Source: Candidatus Merdivicinus intestinigallinarum (GTDB taxonomy: Bacteria; Bacillota; Clostridia; Oscillospirales; Ruminococcaceae). Taken from it: a stretch of 51,292 bases of DNA. Positions 9,724 through 18,265 of the stretch are shown here, in pieces; the stretch's first letter is position 1, and every line of letters begins with the position of its first letter. The notes under the pieces were generated by a model. That model was not told where the DNA came from, ran no database searches, and saw only the letters and a list, made by a program, of their open reading frames with translations. The position numbers and the translations under genes are program-made. The stretch is from contig DVOW01000024.1 in NCBI GenBank assembly GCA_018713335.1, forward strand, positions 1-51,292, written 5' to 3'.

Positions 9724-10632
9724 ATGGATCGTATTACGGTGGTAGTCCCCTGTTACAATGAACAGGAGGTGCTGCCGGTATTTTATAAGGAGATTTGCCG
9801 CACAGCGGAGAAGATGGCCGGACAGGCCCAGTTTGAATTTTTATTTGTGGACGACGGCTCCAACGACCGGACAAAGGAGATCTTAAAGGAACTTCGTCAA
9901 ACAGACCCGCGGGTGTGCTACCTTTCCTTTTCCAGGAATTTCGGCAAGGAAGCCGGCATTTACGCGGGGCTTCAGCACGCCTCCGGGAATTATGTGGCGG
10001 TCATGGACGCAGACTTGCAGCACCCTCCCGCCTTCCTGCCCCAAATGTACGAGGCGGTGGCCTCCGGGGAATACGACTGCGCCTCCACCCGGAGGGTCAG
10101 CCGCAAGGGGGAAAAGCCCCTGCGTTCCCTGTTCGCCCGGATGTTTTACAAGGTAAACAACGCCTTTTCCCAGGTGAAAATGGTGGAAGGCGCCCAGGAT
10201 TTCCGGTTCATGTCCCGGCAGATGGTGGACGCGGTTTTGGAATTGTCCGAGCGCAACCGCTTTACCAAGGGGATTTTCAACTGGGTGGGCTTCCGGACCA
10301 AATATCTGGAATATGAAAACGTGGAACGGGCGGCCGGGCAGACCAAATGGTCCTTTTGGGGGCTGCTTCGGTATTCCCTGGAAGGCATCCTGGCCTTTTC
10401 CGCCGCGCCGCTGCTTTTGGCCCCTATTCTGGGCGGGTGCTTCCTGCTGGCGGGCTTTGTGATGCTGATTCTGCGCCTCTGCGCTTTGGATGTGAGCCTT
10501 TTGTGCGCGGCGCTGTTTTTAGTGGGCGGGTCCCAGCTTTTGTGCCTGGGGATTTTGGGGGCGTATTTCTCCAAAATGTACTGGGAAGTGAAAAAACGCC
10601 CCATTTACATCCTGAAGGAAATTCAAAAATAG
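9724..10632 (+). CDS. Family 2 glycosyltransferase, GtrB/DPM1-like (polyprenyl-phosphate sugar synthase)
   Basis: A 302-residue GT2 enzyme. The GT-A domain (about 1-220) begins ITVVVPCYNEQEVLP and has the nucleotide-binding VDDGSNDRT, the metal-binding DADLQ and a QDFRFMSR segment typical of DPM1/GtrB proteins. Two C-terminal membrane spans (about 230-290) follow, as in bactoprenol-phosphate glucosyltransferases. The predicted reaction is transfer of hexose from UDP-sugar to undecaprenyl phosphate on the inner membrane face. The ATG at 9724 follows AAGGAGAAGC. The DUF6056 membrane gene starts 18 bases after its stop and is the likely user of the lipid-linked sugar. Sugar identity is unknown. 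Confidence 0.9.
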   Translation: MDRITVVVPCYNEQEVLPVFYKEICRTAEKMAGQAQFEFLFVDDGSNDRTKEILKELRQTDPRVCYLSFSRNFGKEAGIYAGLQHASGNYVAVMDADLQHPPAFLPQMYEAVASGEYDCASTRRVSRKGEKPLRSLFARMFYKVNNAFSQVKMVEGAQDFRFMSRQMVDAVLELSERNRFTKGIFNWVGFRTKYLEYENVERAAGQTKWSFWGLLRYSLEGILAFSAAPLLLAPILGGCFLLAGFVMLILRLCALDVSLLCAALFLVGGSQLLCLGILGAYFSKMYWEVKKRPIYILKEIQK

Positions 10633-10650
10633 CGGCCAAAGGAGGGTCCC

Positions 10651-12144
10651 ATGGAAAAATTGAAGGAAAAGTCTTTCCTGCTCAAGCTGATTGGAGGGTG
10701 CGCCGGCTTTCTGGCCATTCTGATCCTGATGTCCCTGACCCCTTTGACCGGGGACGACTGGTTCTTTTTGAACCGCCACACCACGGAGCTTTCGGGGCTG
10801 GCGGCCACGATCTCCGAGCAATGGCATAACTTGAACGGCCGGGTATTGGGGAATATCTGCGCCATTTTGTTCAGCGGCCTGGATTTCGCCCGGGAATTTG
10901 TCAAAGCCGCCGTTGTCTTTCTGACCATCCTGTTCTTAAACCGGCTCATCTTCCCAAAACACCCCCAAAGCCTTTGGACAGGGCTGCTCATCGGGGCGGC
11001 GGTTTACATGATGCCCCGGGAAATGTACCGGCAGACCTACAACTGGATGGCCGGTTTTTTCAATTATGTGCCGGTGATGCTGTTTGTCCTTTTGTACCTC
11101 TGGCTCATCCGGGATTTCCTGGCGGGGGACGCGGTAAAAAGCACCCCGTTTTCCGTGCTCAGCGCCGCCGTACTGGGGGTCTGCTCCCAGCTTTTTGCGG
11201 AAAACCTCACCATCTTCGTGACGGTGATGTCCATTTCCATGGTGGTTTGGTACTGGGTTTCCCGAAAAAAACTGAGCCTGACCATGACCGCCTACGCCGC
11301 CTGTTCCATTATCGGGGCGTTGATTATGTTTCTGTCCCCGGTTTACAGCCGGATTTCCGCCGACGAGGACGGCTACCGCACCATGAACCTGGGGGTCTGG
11401 GGACTTCTGGAAATGTTCGCCCAAAACTATGAAACGGTCATCTGGTACGCCTTCCGGGCCTATCTGCCCATCCTGGTCCTGGCCGCCGCCCTTTGCTGTG
11501 TTTTGCTGTCCAGGAACCGCCGGATGCATCCGGCAGTGCGGTACCTCCTCATGGGCTGCGCCTGCCTGGGGCCGGTTTACGGCTTCATGACCAACGAGGT
11601 CCTGGCCAAGCCCCGGAACAACATCTTCAAATCCGCCATCTGGCTGGATCTGGCGGTGTGGGTGCTCTTCGGCGTATCCATCCTCCTGACCCTGCTGACC
11701 TCCATGGAAAGCGTCTGCCGCCGCCGGCTGGGACTCGTTTTCCTGTGGGGCATCCCCCTTTCCGCCGGGCCCCTTTTGTTCGTCCAGCCCATTGGGCCCC
11801 GGTGCTTTTACCTGACCTACATTTGCCTTTTGGGGGTGCTGTTCGTCCTCTTTGCGGAAACGGTAAACTGGGAGGCCCTGGACAAGGCAAAGGTGGGCTT
11901 GCTGCGGTTTGCCGCCCTATTTTTGGCGGGGGCCGGGTTCCTCTTTTACTTCCAGGTTTCCTTTGCAAACCACGAAACCTTTGCTGCCCGGACAGAGTCC
12001 GCCAGGGAGCAGGTCACGTCCGGGGACACGGTGATTATCCTGCCCCAGTACCCCTACCCGGAATTTGTCCACGACACCGATCCCCAGAAAATGGAGTATA
12101 TTTACCGGGATACCTACGGTTCCCTGACCTTTTTGGAACAATAA
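10651..12144 (+). CDS. Polytopic membrane protein, DUF6056 family (probable lipid-sugar-dependent glycosyltransferase)
   Basis: A 497-residue protein with about 11-12 membrane spans. Just after the first span is TPLTGDDW, an acidic motif in the first outer loop like those of GT-C glycosyltransferases; NLNGRVLGN follows. The layout fits DUF6056/GtrC-like proteins that move a sugar from a polyprenyl carrier to a cell-surface polymer. AAAGGAGGGTCCC precedes the ATG, 18 bases after the GtrB-like gene, so the two are one unit. No GtrA-type flippase lies nearby. The acceptor (wall polymer, lipid or protein) cannot be told. Confidence 0.75.
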   Translation: MEKLKEKSFLLKLIGGCAGFLAILILMSLTPLTGDDWFFLNRHTTELSGLAATISEQWHNLNGRVLGNICAILFSGLDFAREFVKAAVVFLTILFLNRLIFPKHPQSLWTGLLIGAAVYMMPREMYRQTYNWMAGFFNYVPVMLFVLLYLWLIRDFLAGDAVKSTPFSVLSAAVLGVCSQLFAENLTIFVTVMSISMVVWYWVSRKKLSLTMTAYAACSIIGALIMFLSPVYSRISADEDGYRTMNLGVWGLLEMFAQNYETVIWYAFRAYLPILVLAAALCCVLLSRNRRMHPAVRYLLMGCACLGPVYGFMTNEVLAKPRNNIFKSAIWLDLAVWVLFGVSILLTLLTSMESVCRRRLGLVFLWGIPLSAGPLLFVQPIGPRCFYLTYICLLGVLFVLFAETVNWEALDKAKVGLLRFAALFLAGAGFLFYFQVSFANHETFAARTESAREQVTSGDTVIILPQYPYPEFVHDTDPQKMEYIYRDTYGSLTFLEQ

Positions 12145-12185
12145 GCCGCCTTTTTTCATAGCTTGATAAAAAGGGGGTGGCAGGG

Positions 12186-12395
12186 ATGTCCTGTGCCGGA
12201 CAGATCACCGCTTTCGTTACTGCGGCCGCCAATTTGCTGTCGGAAAAATTCACGGACGAGGAGCTGGCCGTCCTGGCCGCGGCCCTGACACAGCTTGGGG
12301 ACACCCTGGGTACCATCCTGGCCTGCCGGGAGCTTTGCGAAAGCCGTTTTGACCGGGACCGAGAGAACGCACAATCCGGCCGGCATGTTTTATAG
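12186..12395 (+). CDS. DUF6774-like small protein
   Basis: A 69-residue helical protein. The core EKFTDEELAVLAAALTQLGD followed by TLGTILACRELCE resembles the small DUF6774 proteins common in clostridia. The ATG at 12186 is eight bases after AAGGGGG; a GTG three codons earlier overlaps that site. It has one cysteine near the N-terminus and two near the C-terminus. It lies 41 bases after the DUF6056 gene and could share its transcript, but no terminator separates them clearly. Function unknown. Confidence 0.7.
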   Translation: MSCAGQITAFVTAAANLLSEKFTDEELAVLAAALTQLGDTLGTILACRELCESRFDRDRENAQSGRHVL

Positions 12396-12425
12396 GATTT
12401 GCCAGTAGAAAAATTTGCCGGGATT

Positions 12426-12434
12426 TGCTATAAT
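12426..12434 (+). promoter_or_regulatory. Extended -10 promoter of the VOC-acetyltransferase pair
   Basis: TGCTATAAT, 46 bases before the ATG. No good -35 at 17 bases, consistent with extended -10 use. Confidence 0.55.
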
Positions 12435-12480
12435 AATAACAATTCGATTCATAGATTTTTATGCAAAAGGAGGAGACAAA

Positions 12481-12846
12481 ATGAAAGCGCTACGGTGCGT
12501 CAATATCCCCACAACCAAGATCGAAACCATGCGGGAATTTTATGCCATGGTCTTTGAAACCCCCGGGGACGATTCCCACGGCGGGCCAAACCGGGTGGAG
12601 TTCCAGACCGGCAATGTCATGCTGGTGCTCTGCCGGGTCTCCACGCCGCCCGTCGTCCACCCGGAAAGCTGCGGCCTGGAATTTGAAACGGAAAATATAA
12701 ACGCGGAATATGAACGGCTCAAAAACGCCGGGGTGTCCCTGGACGAGCCCCCTGTCACCTACCCCTGGGGCTGGCGGGCTTTCGGGTTCCGGGACCCGGA
12801 CGGGAACCACTATGATTTTGTGCAGTATGTGGGAGGAAACGCATGA
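12481..12846 (+). CDS. VOC-family (glyoxalase/bleomycin-resistance fold) protein
   Basis: A 121-residue protein with two beta-alpha-beta-beta-beta modules. MKALRCVNIPTTKIETMREFY opens module one (MREFYAMVF is the usual helix), and FRDPDGNHYDFVQY closes module two in the classic DPDGN form with a metal-ligand-type residue nearby. The ATG at 12481 follows AAAGGAGGAGACAAA. It overlaps the acetyltransferase start by four bases (ATGA), so the two are coupled. Substrate cannot be assigned: these folds include dioxygenases, glyoxalases and antibiotic-binding proteins. Confidence 0.85.
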   Translation: MKALRCVNIPTTKIETMREFYAMVFETPGDDSHGGPNRVEFQTGNVMLVLCRVSTPPVVHPESCGLEFETENINAEYERLKNAGVSLDEPPVTYPWGWRAFGFRDPDGNHYDFVQYVGGNA

Positions 12847-14090
12847 TTACAAGGATTTTGGAACCAAATGAGCTCTACCTGGCCCGGCTGGTGCAGACGG
12901 TGTGCTTTGAGGGGAGCATGGACTTTGAAAAGGAAAAGGAAGCGGCCCTTTCCATGACGCCGGAGGAGATCGCCGGGGCAAAACAGCCTTGCGAATGGGG
13001 GCCGTTCCCCAAAAGCCGGTGCTGGGGGGCTTTTTCGGACGATTCAAAAACCCTGATGGGCTGTGTGAACGTAAACAGCTACCCCATCCGCTTTGACGGC
13101 AAGCAGCTGATGATGGGCGGCATCGGCGGCGTGTCCACCCTGCCCCCTTACCGCCGGGGAGGCGTGATCCGTTCCTGCATCACCGCGGCCTTCCGCCAGA
13201 TGATGGAAGACGGCTTCGCCTTTTCGTACCTTTACCCTTTCAGCCAAGCTTATTACCGGCAGTTCGGCTTTGAGGCCAGCGACTTTGTCCAAGATTGGCA
13301 GATCCGACTTTCTGCCTTAAAAACGCATGATCCGGGCGGCACGATCGAGCAGCTCTTCCCTGGCGACGATTTGTCGCCGCTGACCGTTATCTACAACGAA
13401 TTTTTCAAAGACTGCAATCTTTCTGTTATCCGCAAAGAATTTGATCCTTCCTTACCCGAGCAGGATCTTTTGGGGCAGCAGCGATATCTTTACCTTTGGA
13501 GAAACGGAAACGGCCAGCCTCGGGGCTTTTTCCTATCAAAAAAACAGGGACGGGCTATGGAATGCGCCGCCAGATTCCCCATGCGAAATGCCTTTCTGGC
13601 CCTGGACGTCCAGGCGTACGAAGCCCTGTTCCATTTTGTCCGCACCGCATTTTCTTCGCATTATGATGAGATCCACCTGAAACTGCCGGATTACATCCCC
13701 CTGTCCTACCTGGTTTCCGAGGGCAACGGCATCACCTCCTGCCAGCGCCACAGCAACGGCATGGTGCGGGCGGTATCTGTGCCGCTGGTGCTGGAAAACT
13801 GCCGGTGCAAAGGCAGCGGCCGGATAAAGATCGCCGTATCCGACCCGGTCCTTCCGGAAAATACCGGCACCTGGGCATTGGAATTTGCGGAGGGACTGCC
13901 GAACCGGGTGTCCCTCACGGCGGAGGCCCCGGACATTTCCCTGCCGATCGGCACCTTCAGCGCCCTGATCTGCGGCGGACGTACAGCAGACCAGCTGCCC
14001 ATGATGCCGGAAGCGGCGGTGTTCCATCCGGACGCCCCCTTTGACCAGGTGTTTTACGCAAAACCCAGCCATGTGATGGACCTGTTCTAA
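12843..14090 (+). CDS. Eis-like GNAT N-acetyltransferase
   Basis: A 415-residue Eis-type protein: an N-terminal GNAT domain with the acetyl-CoA loop STLPPYRRGGV (about 99-109), a second GNAT-like domain, and a sterol-carrier-like C-terminal domain. PFSQAYYRQFGFE has the conserved Tyr, and the chain ends in Phe; in mycobacterial Eis the free carboxylate of a C-terminal Phe is the base. Eis proteins acetylate amines, including aminoglycosides, but the substrate here is unknown. It overlaps the VOC gene. Bases from about 13300 to 13560 are visibly poorer in G+C, with CTT, TCT, GAT and AAA codons, unlike either flank, suggesting allelic exchange. Confidence 0.88.
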   Translation: MITRILEPNELYLARLVQTVCFEGSMDFEKEKEAALSMTPEEIAGAKQPCEWGPFPKSRCWGAFSDDSKTLMGCVNVNSYPIRFDGKQLMMGGIGGVSTLPPYRRGGVIRSCITAAFRQMMEDGFAFSYLYPFSQAYYRQFGFEASDFVQDWQIRLSALKTHDPGGTIEQLFPGDDLSPLTVIYNEFFKDCNLSVIRKEFDPSLPEQDLLGQQRYLYLWRNGNGQPRGFFLSKKQGRAMECAARFPMRNAFLALDVQAYEALFHFVRTAFSSHYDEIHLKLPDYIPLSYLVSEGNGITSCQRHSNGMVRAVSVPLVLENCRCKGSGRIKIAVSDPVLPENTGTWALEFAEGLPNRVSLTAEAPDISLPIGTFSALICGGRTADQLPMMPEAAVFHPDAPFDQVFYAKPSHVMDLF

Positions 14091-14114
14091 AAAACGGACA
14101 GATCATAAGAAAAG

Positions 14115-14147
14115 CCCCGGATTCCTTGTGAATCCGGGGTGTTTTTC
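14115..14147. terminator. Bidirectional terminator between convergent genes
   Basis: CCCCGGATTC pairs with GAATCCGGGG around CTTGT. GTTTTTC follows on the plus strand and an A-rich run precedes it, so it can serve both the acetyltransferase and htrA. Confidence 0.85.
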
Positions 14148-14158
14148 GTTTTACCGCA

Positions 14159-15703
14159 TTATTCTGTGGGGAGCTGGACTAGTCCGCCCTGCTGGCCCTG
14201 GTCAGGCTGGGTATTTCCGTTTGTGCTGGAGGAACCATTGTAATTCCCTTTGTCTTCCGCCAGCTCTACCTCTACGGTAAAGTTGGTCACTTTGCCGGTG
14301 ACGCTCTGACGGACGATCTTCAGCTTCACGGTGTCGCCGGGCTCCTTGCCTTCCATAATGGCCTTGACGTCGTCGGAATCCCGCACGTCCTGGTCGTCCA
14401 TCTGGACAATGACGTCGCCGGGCTGTACGCCTTTGGCCGCCACATCCAGTTCCTCATTGACCGACTGGACCCACAAACCGGGGGTATAGCCGCTGATGGC
14501 GCCGGTCACGTCGCTGATGGCGATATAGGTGATGCCCAGCAGGACGCGTCCCCGGACATAGCCGTAGTTAATCAAGTCGTCTACAATGGGTTTCGCGGTG
14601 GAAATGGGGATGGCGAAGCCGATGCCTTCTATCTGGGTGGAGGACAGCTTGGAGGAGTTGATCCCCACAACCTGGCCGTATTTGTTGATTAACGCGCCGC
14701 CGGAGTTGCCGGGGTTGATGGCCGCGTCAACCTGGATGGCCTGCATTTCAATGACAGTGCCGGTGGTTTCGTCCTGTACCTGGATGCTGCGCTCCAGGCC
14801 GGATACGATGCCCTGGGTCACGGAGCCCGCCAGGTTCAGACCGGTGGGGTTGCCGATGGCCACGATCCGTTCGCCCACAACCAGCTCGTCGGAGTTGCCG
14901 AATTCCGCGGCGGTCAGGTTGTTGGCTTCAATTTTCAGGACAGCCAGGTCGGTTTTTTCATCCAGGCCCACCAGCTCCGCTTCGTACTCCTCATCGTTGT
15001 CCAGTACGACGACGATGCCGCCGGCCGCGCCGTTGACCACATGGGCGTTGGTGATAATGTAGCCGTCCGTGCTCATAATAATGCCGGAGCCGGTATTATA
15101 AGACTGCATAGGGTAAGTGGTACTCTGGTAGGCTACAATTCCCACAACGGAAGGACGCACTTTAGCAGCAATTTCTTCTGTGGACAAAACGCCGTCGGTA
15201 TATTCTTCCTCATCGGGGGCCGGACGGTTGTTGAGGGACAGCTGGGGGCCGTCTGCCCGGGAGCTTTCCTCTGTTACCTGGCTGCTTTCCAGGGTCTGGG
15301 TTCTCTGAGTCTGGAAAACAATGAATCCCGCAAAGGCCGCCGCCGTAATCAGGAACACCACGGTCATGACCACCGCGAAGATTTTCAGGCCGGTATTGGA
15401 TTTGGGCTTGGCCCCTTCCGGTCCCTTGGAGATCCGGTCGTAATCCTCGAAATTCCACTGGTACTCCGTCCCCTGGGTGTTCTGATTCTGGGAAGGGCTG
15501 CTGCCGAAATTCTGGAAGCCGCCGTTGTTCTGACTCCCCGTCTGCTGGGAGTCCCCGTGGTAGCTCTGCCACCCCTGGAACTGGCCGCCGGAGCTTTGGC
15601 CCTGGGTCTGATTGTTCTGCGGGTCTGCGTTATTGCCGGCAGGATTTTCACCGGGGGCTTGGCCCTTGGGTTCCTGGTTGTTCCTATTCTCATTTTCGTT
15701 CAT
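14159..15703 (-). CDS. htrA: HtrA/DegP-type membrane-anchored serine protease
   Basis: A 514-residue envelope protease. The cytoplasmic N-terminus (1-105) is extremely Asn/Gln/Gly-rich; one membrane span follows (about 106-130), then an extracytoplasmic trypsin-like domain with His221 (TNAHVV), Asp252 (KTDLAVL) and Ser334 (NPGNSGGA), and one PDZ domain (about 390-485). It degrades or holds misfolded exported proteins. The ATG at 15703 follows AAAAGGAGGTTTCC. The gene is read after a response regulator and kinase, the setting of HtrA regulons in Firmicutes such as CssRS or WalRK clusters. A TATAAT with an ATAACG/CGTTAT dyad at 15737-15760 could give it its own promoter. Confidence 0.95.
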   Translation of the reverse strand: MNENENRNNQEPKGQAPGENPAGNNADPQNNQTQGQSSGGQFQGWQSYHGDSQQTGSQNNGGFQNFGSSPSQNQNTQGTEYQWNFEDYDRISKGPEGAKPKSNTGLKIFAVVMTVVFLITAAAFAGFIVFQTQRTQTLESSQVTEESSRADGPQLSLNNRPAPDEEEYTDGVLSTEEIAAKVRPSVVGIVAYQSTTYPMQSYNTGSGIIMSTDGYIITNAHVVNGAAGGIVVVLDNDEEYEAELVGLDEKTDLAVLKIEANNLTAAEFGNSDELVVGERIVAIGNPTGLNLAGSVTQGIVSGLERSIQVQDETTGTVIEMQAIQVDAAINPGNSGGALINKYGQVVGINSSKLSSTQIEGIGFAIPISTAKPIVDDLINYGYVRGRVLLGITYIAISDVTGAISGYTPGLWVQSVNEELDVAAKGVQPGDVIVQMDDQDVRDSDDVKAIMEGKEPGDTVKLKIVRQSVTGKVTNFTVEVELAEDKGNYNGSSSTNGNTQPDQGQQGGLVQLPTE

Positions 15704-15736
15704 AAGGAAACCTCCTTTTCATTTCATACGCCTATT

Positions 15737-15760
15737 ATAACGCGGGAATGTGAACGTTAT
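15737..15760 (-). promoter_or_regulatory. Possible promoter and dyad upstream of htrA
   Basis: On the minus strand ATAACG and CGTTAT are 12 bases apart, and the second arm runs into TATAAT. A response-regulator site is conceivable. Confidence 0.35.
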
Positions 15761-15794
15761 TTGATAATCTGGAGAAATCATTGGAAATTTTCCC

Positions 15795-17321
15795 TTACGC
15801 CTTGGGCTTTCCCTCCGGATTGGAAGGCTGAGCGTTCTGCTGGCCGGGGTATTCCTTTTCCCGCCCCTTCACCAGGGAAGGGTTCTTGGACCGGGCGGTG
15901 GGGACGGAGAAGACAAACTCCGTGTATTCCCCCTGGGCGCTTTTGACAATGATGTCGCCGCCGTGGAGGTTGATAATGGACCGGACCAGATAAAGCCCTA
16001 AGCCCACGCCGTTTTTGTCAATGCCCCGGGACCGGTCGGTTTTGTAGAACCGGTCGAACACCTTGGGGATCTCCTCCTTGGACAGGCCCTCGCCGCTGTT
16101 TCGGATGCCGATATAGGTCATATGGCCGTCCACATTGAAGGAAAATTCCAGGTAGCCGCCTTCGTTTACAAATTTTACCGCGTTGTCCACCAGGTTGTAC
16201 ACCACCTGATGGATCAGATCCGGGTCCGCGTCCACCATGACCTTGTCCGTATCCAGTCCCCGGATGTCCAGGTGCTTGCCGTTAATGCTCTGCTCAAAGC
16301 TGAACACCGTTTCGCAGATGACTTCCATAATGTCAAAGGGGGCGGTATTGACCTTCAGCTCCCCGGCCTCGATCCGGGACAGGTTCAGCATGCTGCGGAC
16401 CAGCCGGGAAAGACGCTTCACTTCGTCGGACACGATCCGCAGGTAGTGGTTCTGGCGTTCCGGGGCAATGGTCCCGTCCAGGATGCCGTCAATAAAGCCC
16501 GCGATGGAGGTCATGGGGGTCTTCAGCTCGTGGGAAACGTTGGCGATAAAGCTCCGGCGCATGGATTCCAAAGTGGACAGGGACTGGGCCATGTTGTTGA
16601 AGGACATGCCCAGCTGGCCGATCTCGTCGTCGCTGTCGATCCGGATCCGGGAGGTAAAATCCCCCTGGCCGAACTTCTTGGCGGCCGCCGACATTTCCCG
16701 CAGGGGCCGCACCATTTTCAATGTCACAAAATAGGTGATGATGAAGGTTGCCAGCAGAACCGCAATGGCGCAGATGAGGAATATCTTCACCATTTCCTTT
16801 AAAAATTCCTGCAAATCCTCACTAGTGGACCCCACAAACAAATAGCCGATGGTGGCGGACTGGTCAACCTGGATGGGCGTACAGACGGTGTACTGAGGCG
16901 TTTTATAATAATTCCCCAGCCGTCCGTTTTCCGCGTAAATCCCCTCGCCCGCTTTCTTCAGAATATCCGGCGGCACCCGGTAGGTTTTGTGCAGCTCGCA
17001 GTTGTCCCCTTCGGTGCAGAACAGGGTGCTGCCGTTTACGTCCGTCAGGAAAATGGTGGAATTATTGGATTCCGAAAGGGTGGTCAGGGTGGGCTCCAAA
17101 ATCGCCTCCTCCAGCTCCACCGTCTGGTCCTCAGAATGTTCCAGGGCGTACAGCCGGATATACCGCTGCACCACCTGGGAGGTGCCGGTCAAAAGGTCCA
17201 GCTTGTCCCGAACAAAATACTGGGCGGCAAAAGCCATAAACATGACCCCCAGCACCAGGATGGCCAGCAGGACAGTGACGGCGCACACCCGGAAATATTT
17301 GCTGAAAATGCTTTTCTGCAT
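15795..17321 (-). CDS. Sensor histidine kinase
   Basis: A 508-residue kinase: membrane spans at about 11-33 and 178-200 flank a 145-residue extracellular sensor, followed by HAMP (about 201-253), HisKA with FIANVSHELKTPMTS (His264 is the phosphoacceptor) and a HATPase domain with N box (NLVDNAVKF), G1 and G2 (DKNGVGLGLYL). A basic, Pro/Gln-rich tail ends the protein. Two extracellular cysteines (FCTEGDNC) may form a disulfide. It lies 74 bases after the response regulator gene, with a strong hairpin in that gap, and 91 bases before htrA. It probably senses envelope stress and phosphorylates the partner regulator. Confidence 0.93.
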   Translation of the reverse strand: MQKSIFSKYFRVCAVTVLLAILVLGVMFMAFAAQYFVRDKLDLLTGTSQVVQRYIRLYALEHSEDQTVELEEAILEPTLTTLSESNNSTIFLTDVNGSTLFCTEGDNCELHKTYRVPPDILKKAGEGIYAENGRLGNYYKTPQYTVCTPIQVDQSATIGYLFVGSTSEDLQEFLKEMVKIFLICAIAVLLATFIITYFVTLKMVRPLREMSAAAKKFGQGDFTSRIRIDSDDEIGQLGMSFNNMAQSLSTLESMRRSFIANVSHELKTPMTSIAGFIDGILDGTIAPERQNHYLRIVSDEVKRLSRLVRSMLNLSRIEAGELKVNTAPFDIMEVICETVFSFEQSINGKHLDIRGLDTDKVMVDADPDLIHQVVYNLVDNAVKFVNEGGYLEFSFNVDGHMTYIGIRNSGEGLSKEEIPKVFDRFYKTDRSRGIDKNGVGLGLYLVRSIINLHGGDIIVKSAQGEYTEFVFSVPTARSKNPSLVKGREKEYPGQQNAQPSNPEGKPKA

Positions 17322-17346
17322 GGTTTCACATCCTTCCGGCAGAGAA

Positions 17347-17379
17347 ACCGCACCGCATCTCCCATTGGTGCGGTGCGGT
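17347..17379 (-). terminator. Intergenic hairpin between regulator and kinase genes
   Basis: ACCGCACCGCA and TGCGGTGCGGT form an uninterrupted 11-bp stem with an 11-base loop. On the minus strand it is followed by TTCTCT, a weak U-tract. It probably attenuates read-through or stabilises the upstream message rather than ending transcription fully. Confidence 0.6.
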
Positions 17380-17395
17380 CAAACAACGTCTGCCC

Positions 17396-18094
17396 TTATA
17401 AAAGTTCCGGGACCTCAAATTTGTATCCAACGCCCCAAACGGTTTTTAAGGACCATTTGTCCGAAACGCCCTCCAGCTTTTCACGGAGGCGCTTGACGTG
17501 GACGTCAATGGTGCGGGAATCGCCGTAATACTCAAACCCCCATACCTCGTCCAGCAGCTGGTCACGGGTGTACACCCGGTTGGGATTGGATGCCAGGTGG
17601 TAAAGCAGTTCCAGCTCCTTGGGCGGGGTGTCGATGACCTTGCCGTCCACCTTCAGCTCGTACCGGGTCATATTGACTACCAGCTTGTCGTAGGAAACCT
17701 CTTTCAGGTCGTTTTGCTGGGTATTCTGGCCCACACGGCGCAGGACCGCCTTAATCCGGGCGATGATCTCCTTGGTGTCAAAGGGCTTGACCACATAGTC
17801 GTCCGCCCCCAGCTCTAAGCCCAAAACCTTGTCGAAGGTTTCGCCTTTGGCCGTCAGCATAATAATCGGCACCTGGCTCTTTTTGCGGATTTCCCGGCAG
17901 ACCTGCCAGCCGTCCAGGCCGGGGAGCATAATGTCCAGCAAAATCAGGTCCGGGTGCAGGGTTTCAAATTTCCGCAGGGCTTCCTCGCCGTCAAAGGCCA
18001 GGTTTACGGTGTAGCCTTCCTTGTCCAGGTAAAGGCGCAGCAGTTCGCAGATATTCTGGTCGTCGTCTACAACCAGGATTTTTCCAAGTGCCAT
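17396..18094 (-). CDS. OmpR/PhoB-family response regulator
   Basis: A 232-residue two-domain regulator. The receiver domain (1-120) has acidic VDDDQ, Asp54 in LLDIMLPG, and the conserved Thr/Lys in MLTAKG and VVKPFDTKE. The winged-helix output domain (about 132-230) has RTIDVHVKRLREKLE as its recognition helix. The ATG at 18094 follows AAAGGAGGACAACC. It is the first gene of the regulator-kinase-htrA unit read leftward, so it most likely controls htrA and its own operon. The order resembles WalRK/CssRS clusters, but nothing in the sequence fixes which, so no symbol is given. Confidence 0.93.
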   Translation of the reverse strand: MALGKILVVDDDQNICELLRLYLDKEGYTVNLAFDGEEALRKFETLHPDLILLDIMLPGLDGWQVCREIRKKSQVPIIMLTAKGETFDKVLGLELGADDYVVKPFDTKEIIARIKAVLRRVGQNTQQNDLKEVSYDKLVVNMTRYELKVDGKVIDTPPKELELLYHLASNPNRVYTRDQLLDEVWGFEYYGDSRTIDVHVKRLREKLEGVSDKWSLKTVWGVGYKFEVPELL

Positions 18095-18265
18095 AATGGT
18101 TGTCCTCCTTTATGATGATGAAAATCGTCATTCGTTAATTAGTACTTTCATGATACCATGTTCACATTTAAAAAGCTATGCTTATTTTATGAACTTTTCC
18201 GCCGAAACCCTGAACAATTTGAGAGGACCAAGCCATGTTAATCCAAAACACAGGCTGTTCATAAA

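Noticed and set aside
17396-18094. Naming the two-component system WalRK or CssRS
   Set aside because: The htrA linkage fits both, but no diagnostic accessory gene or domain is present.
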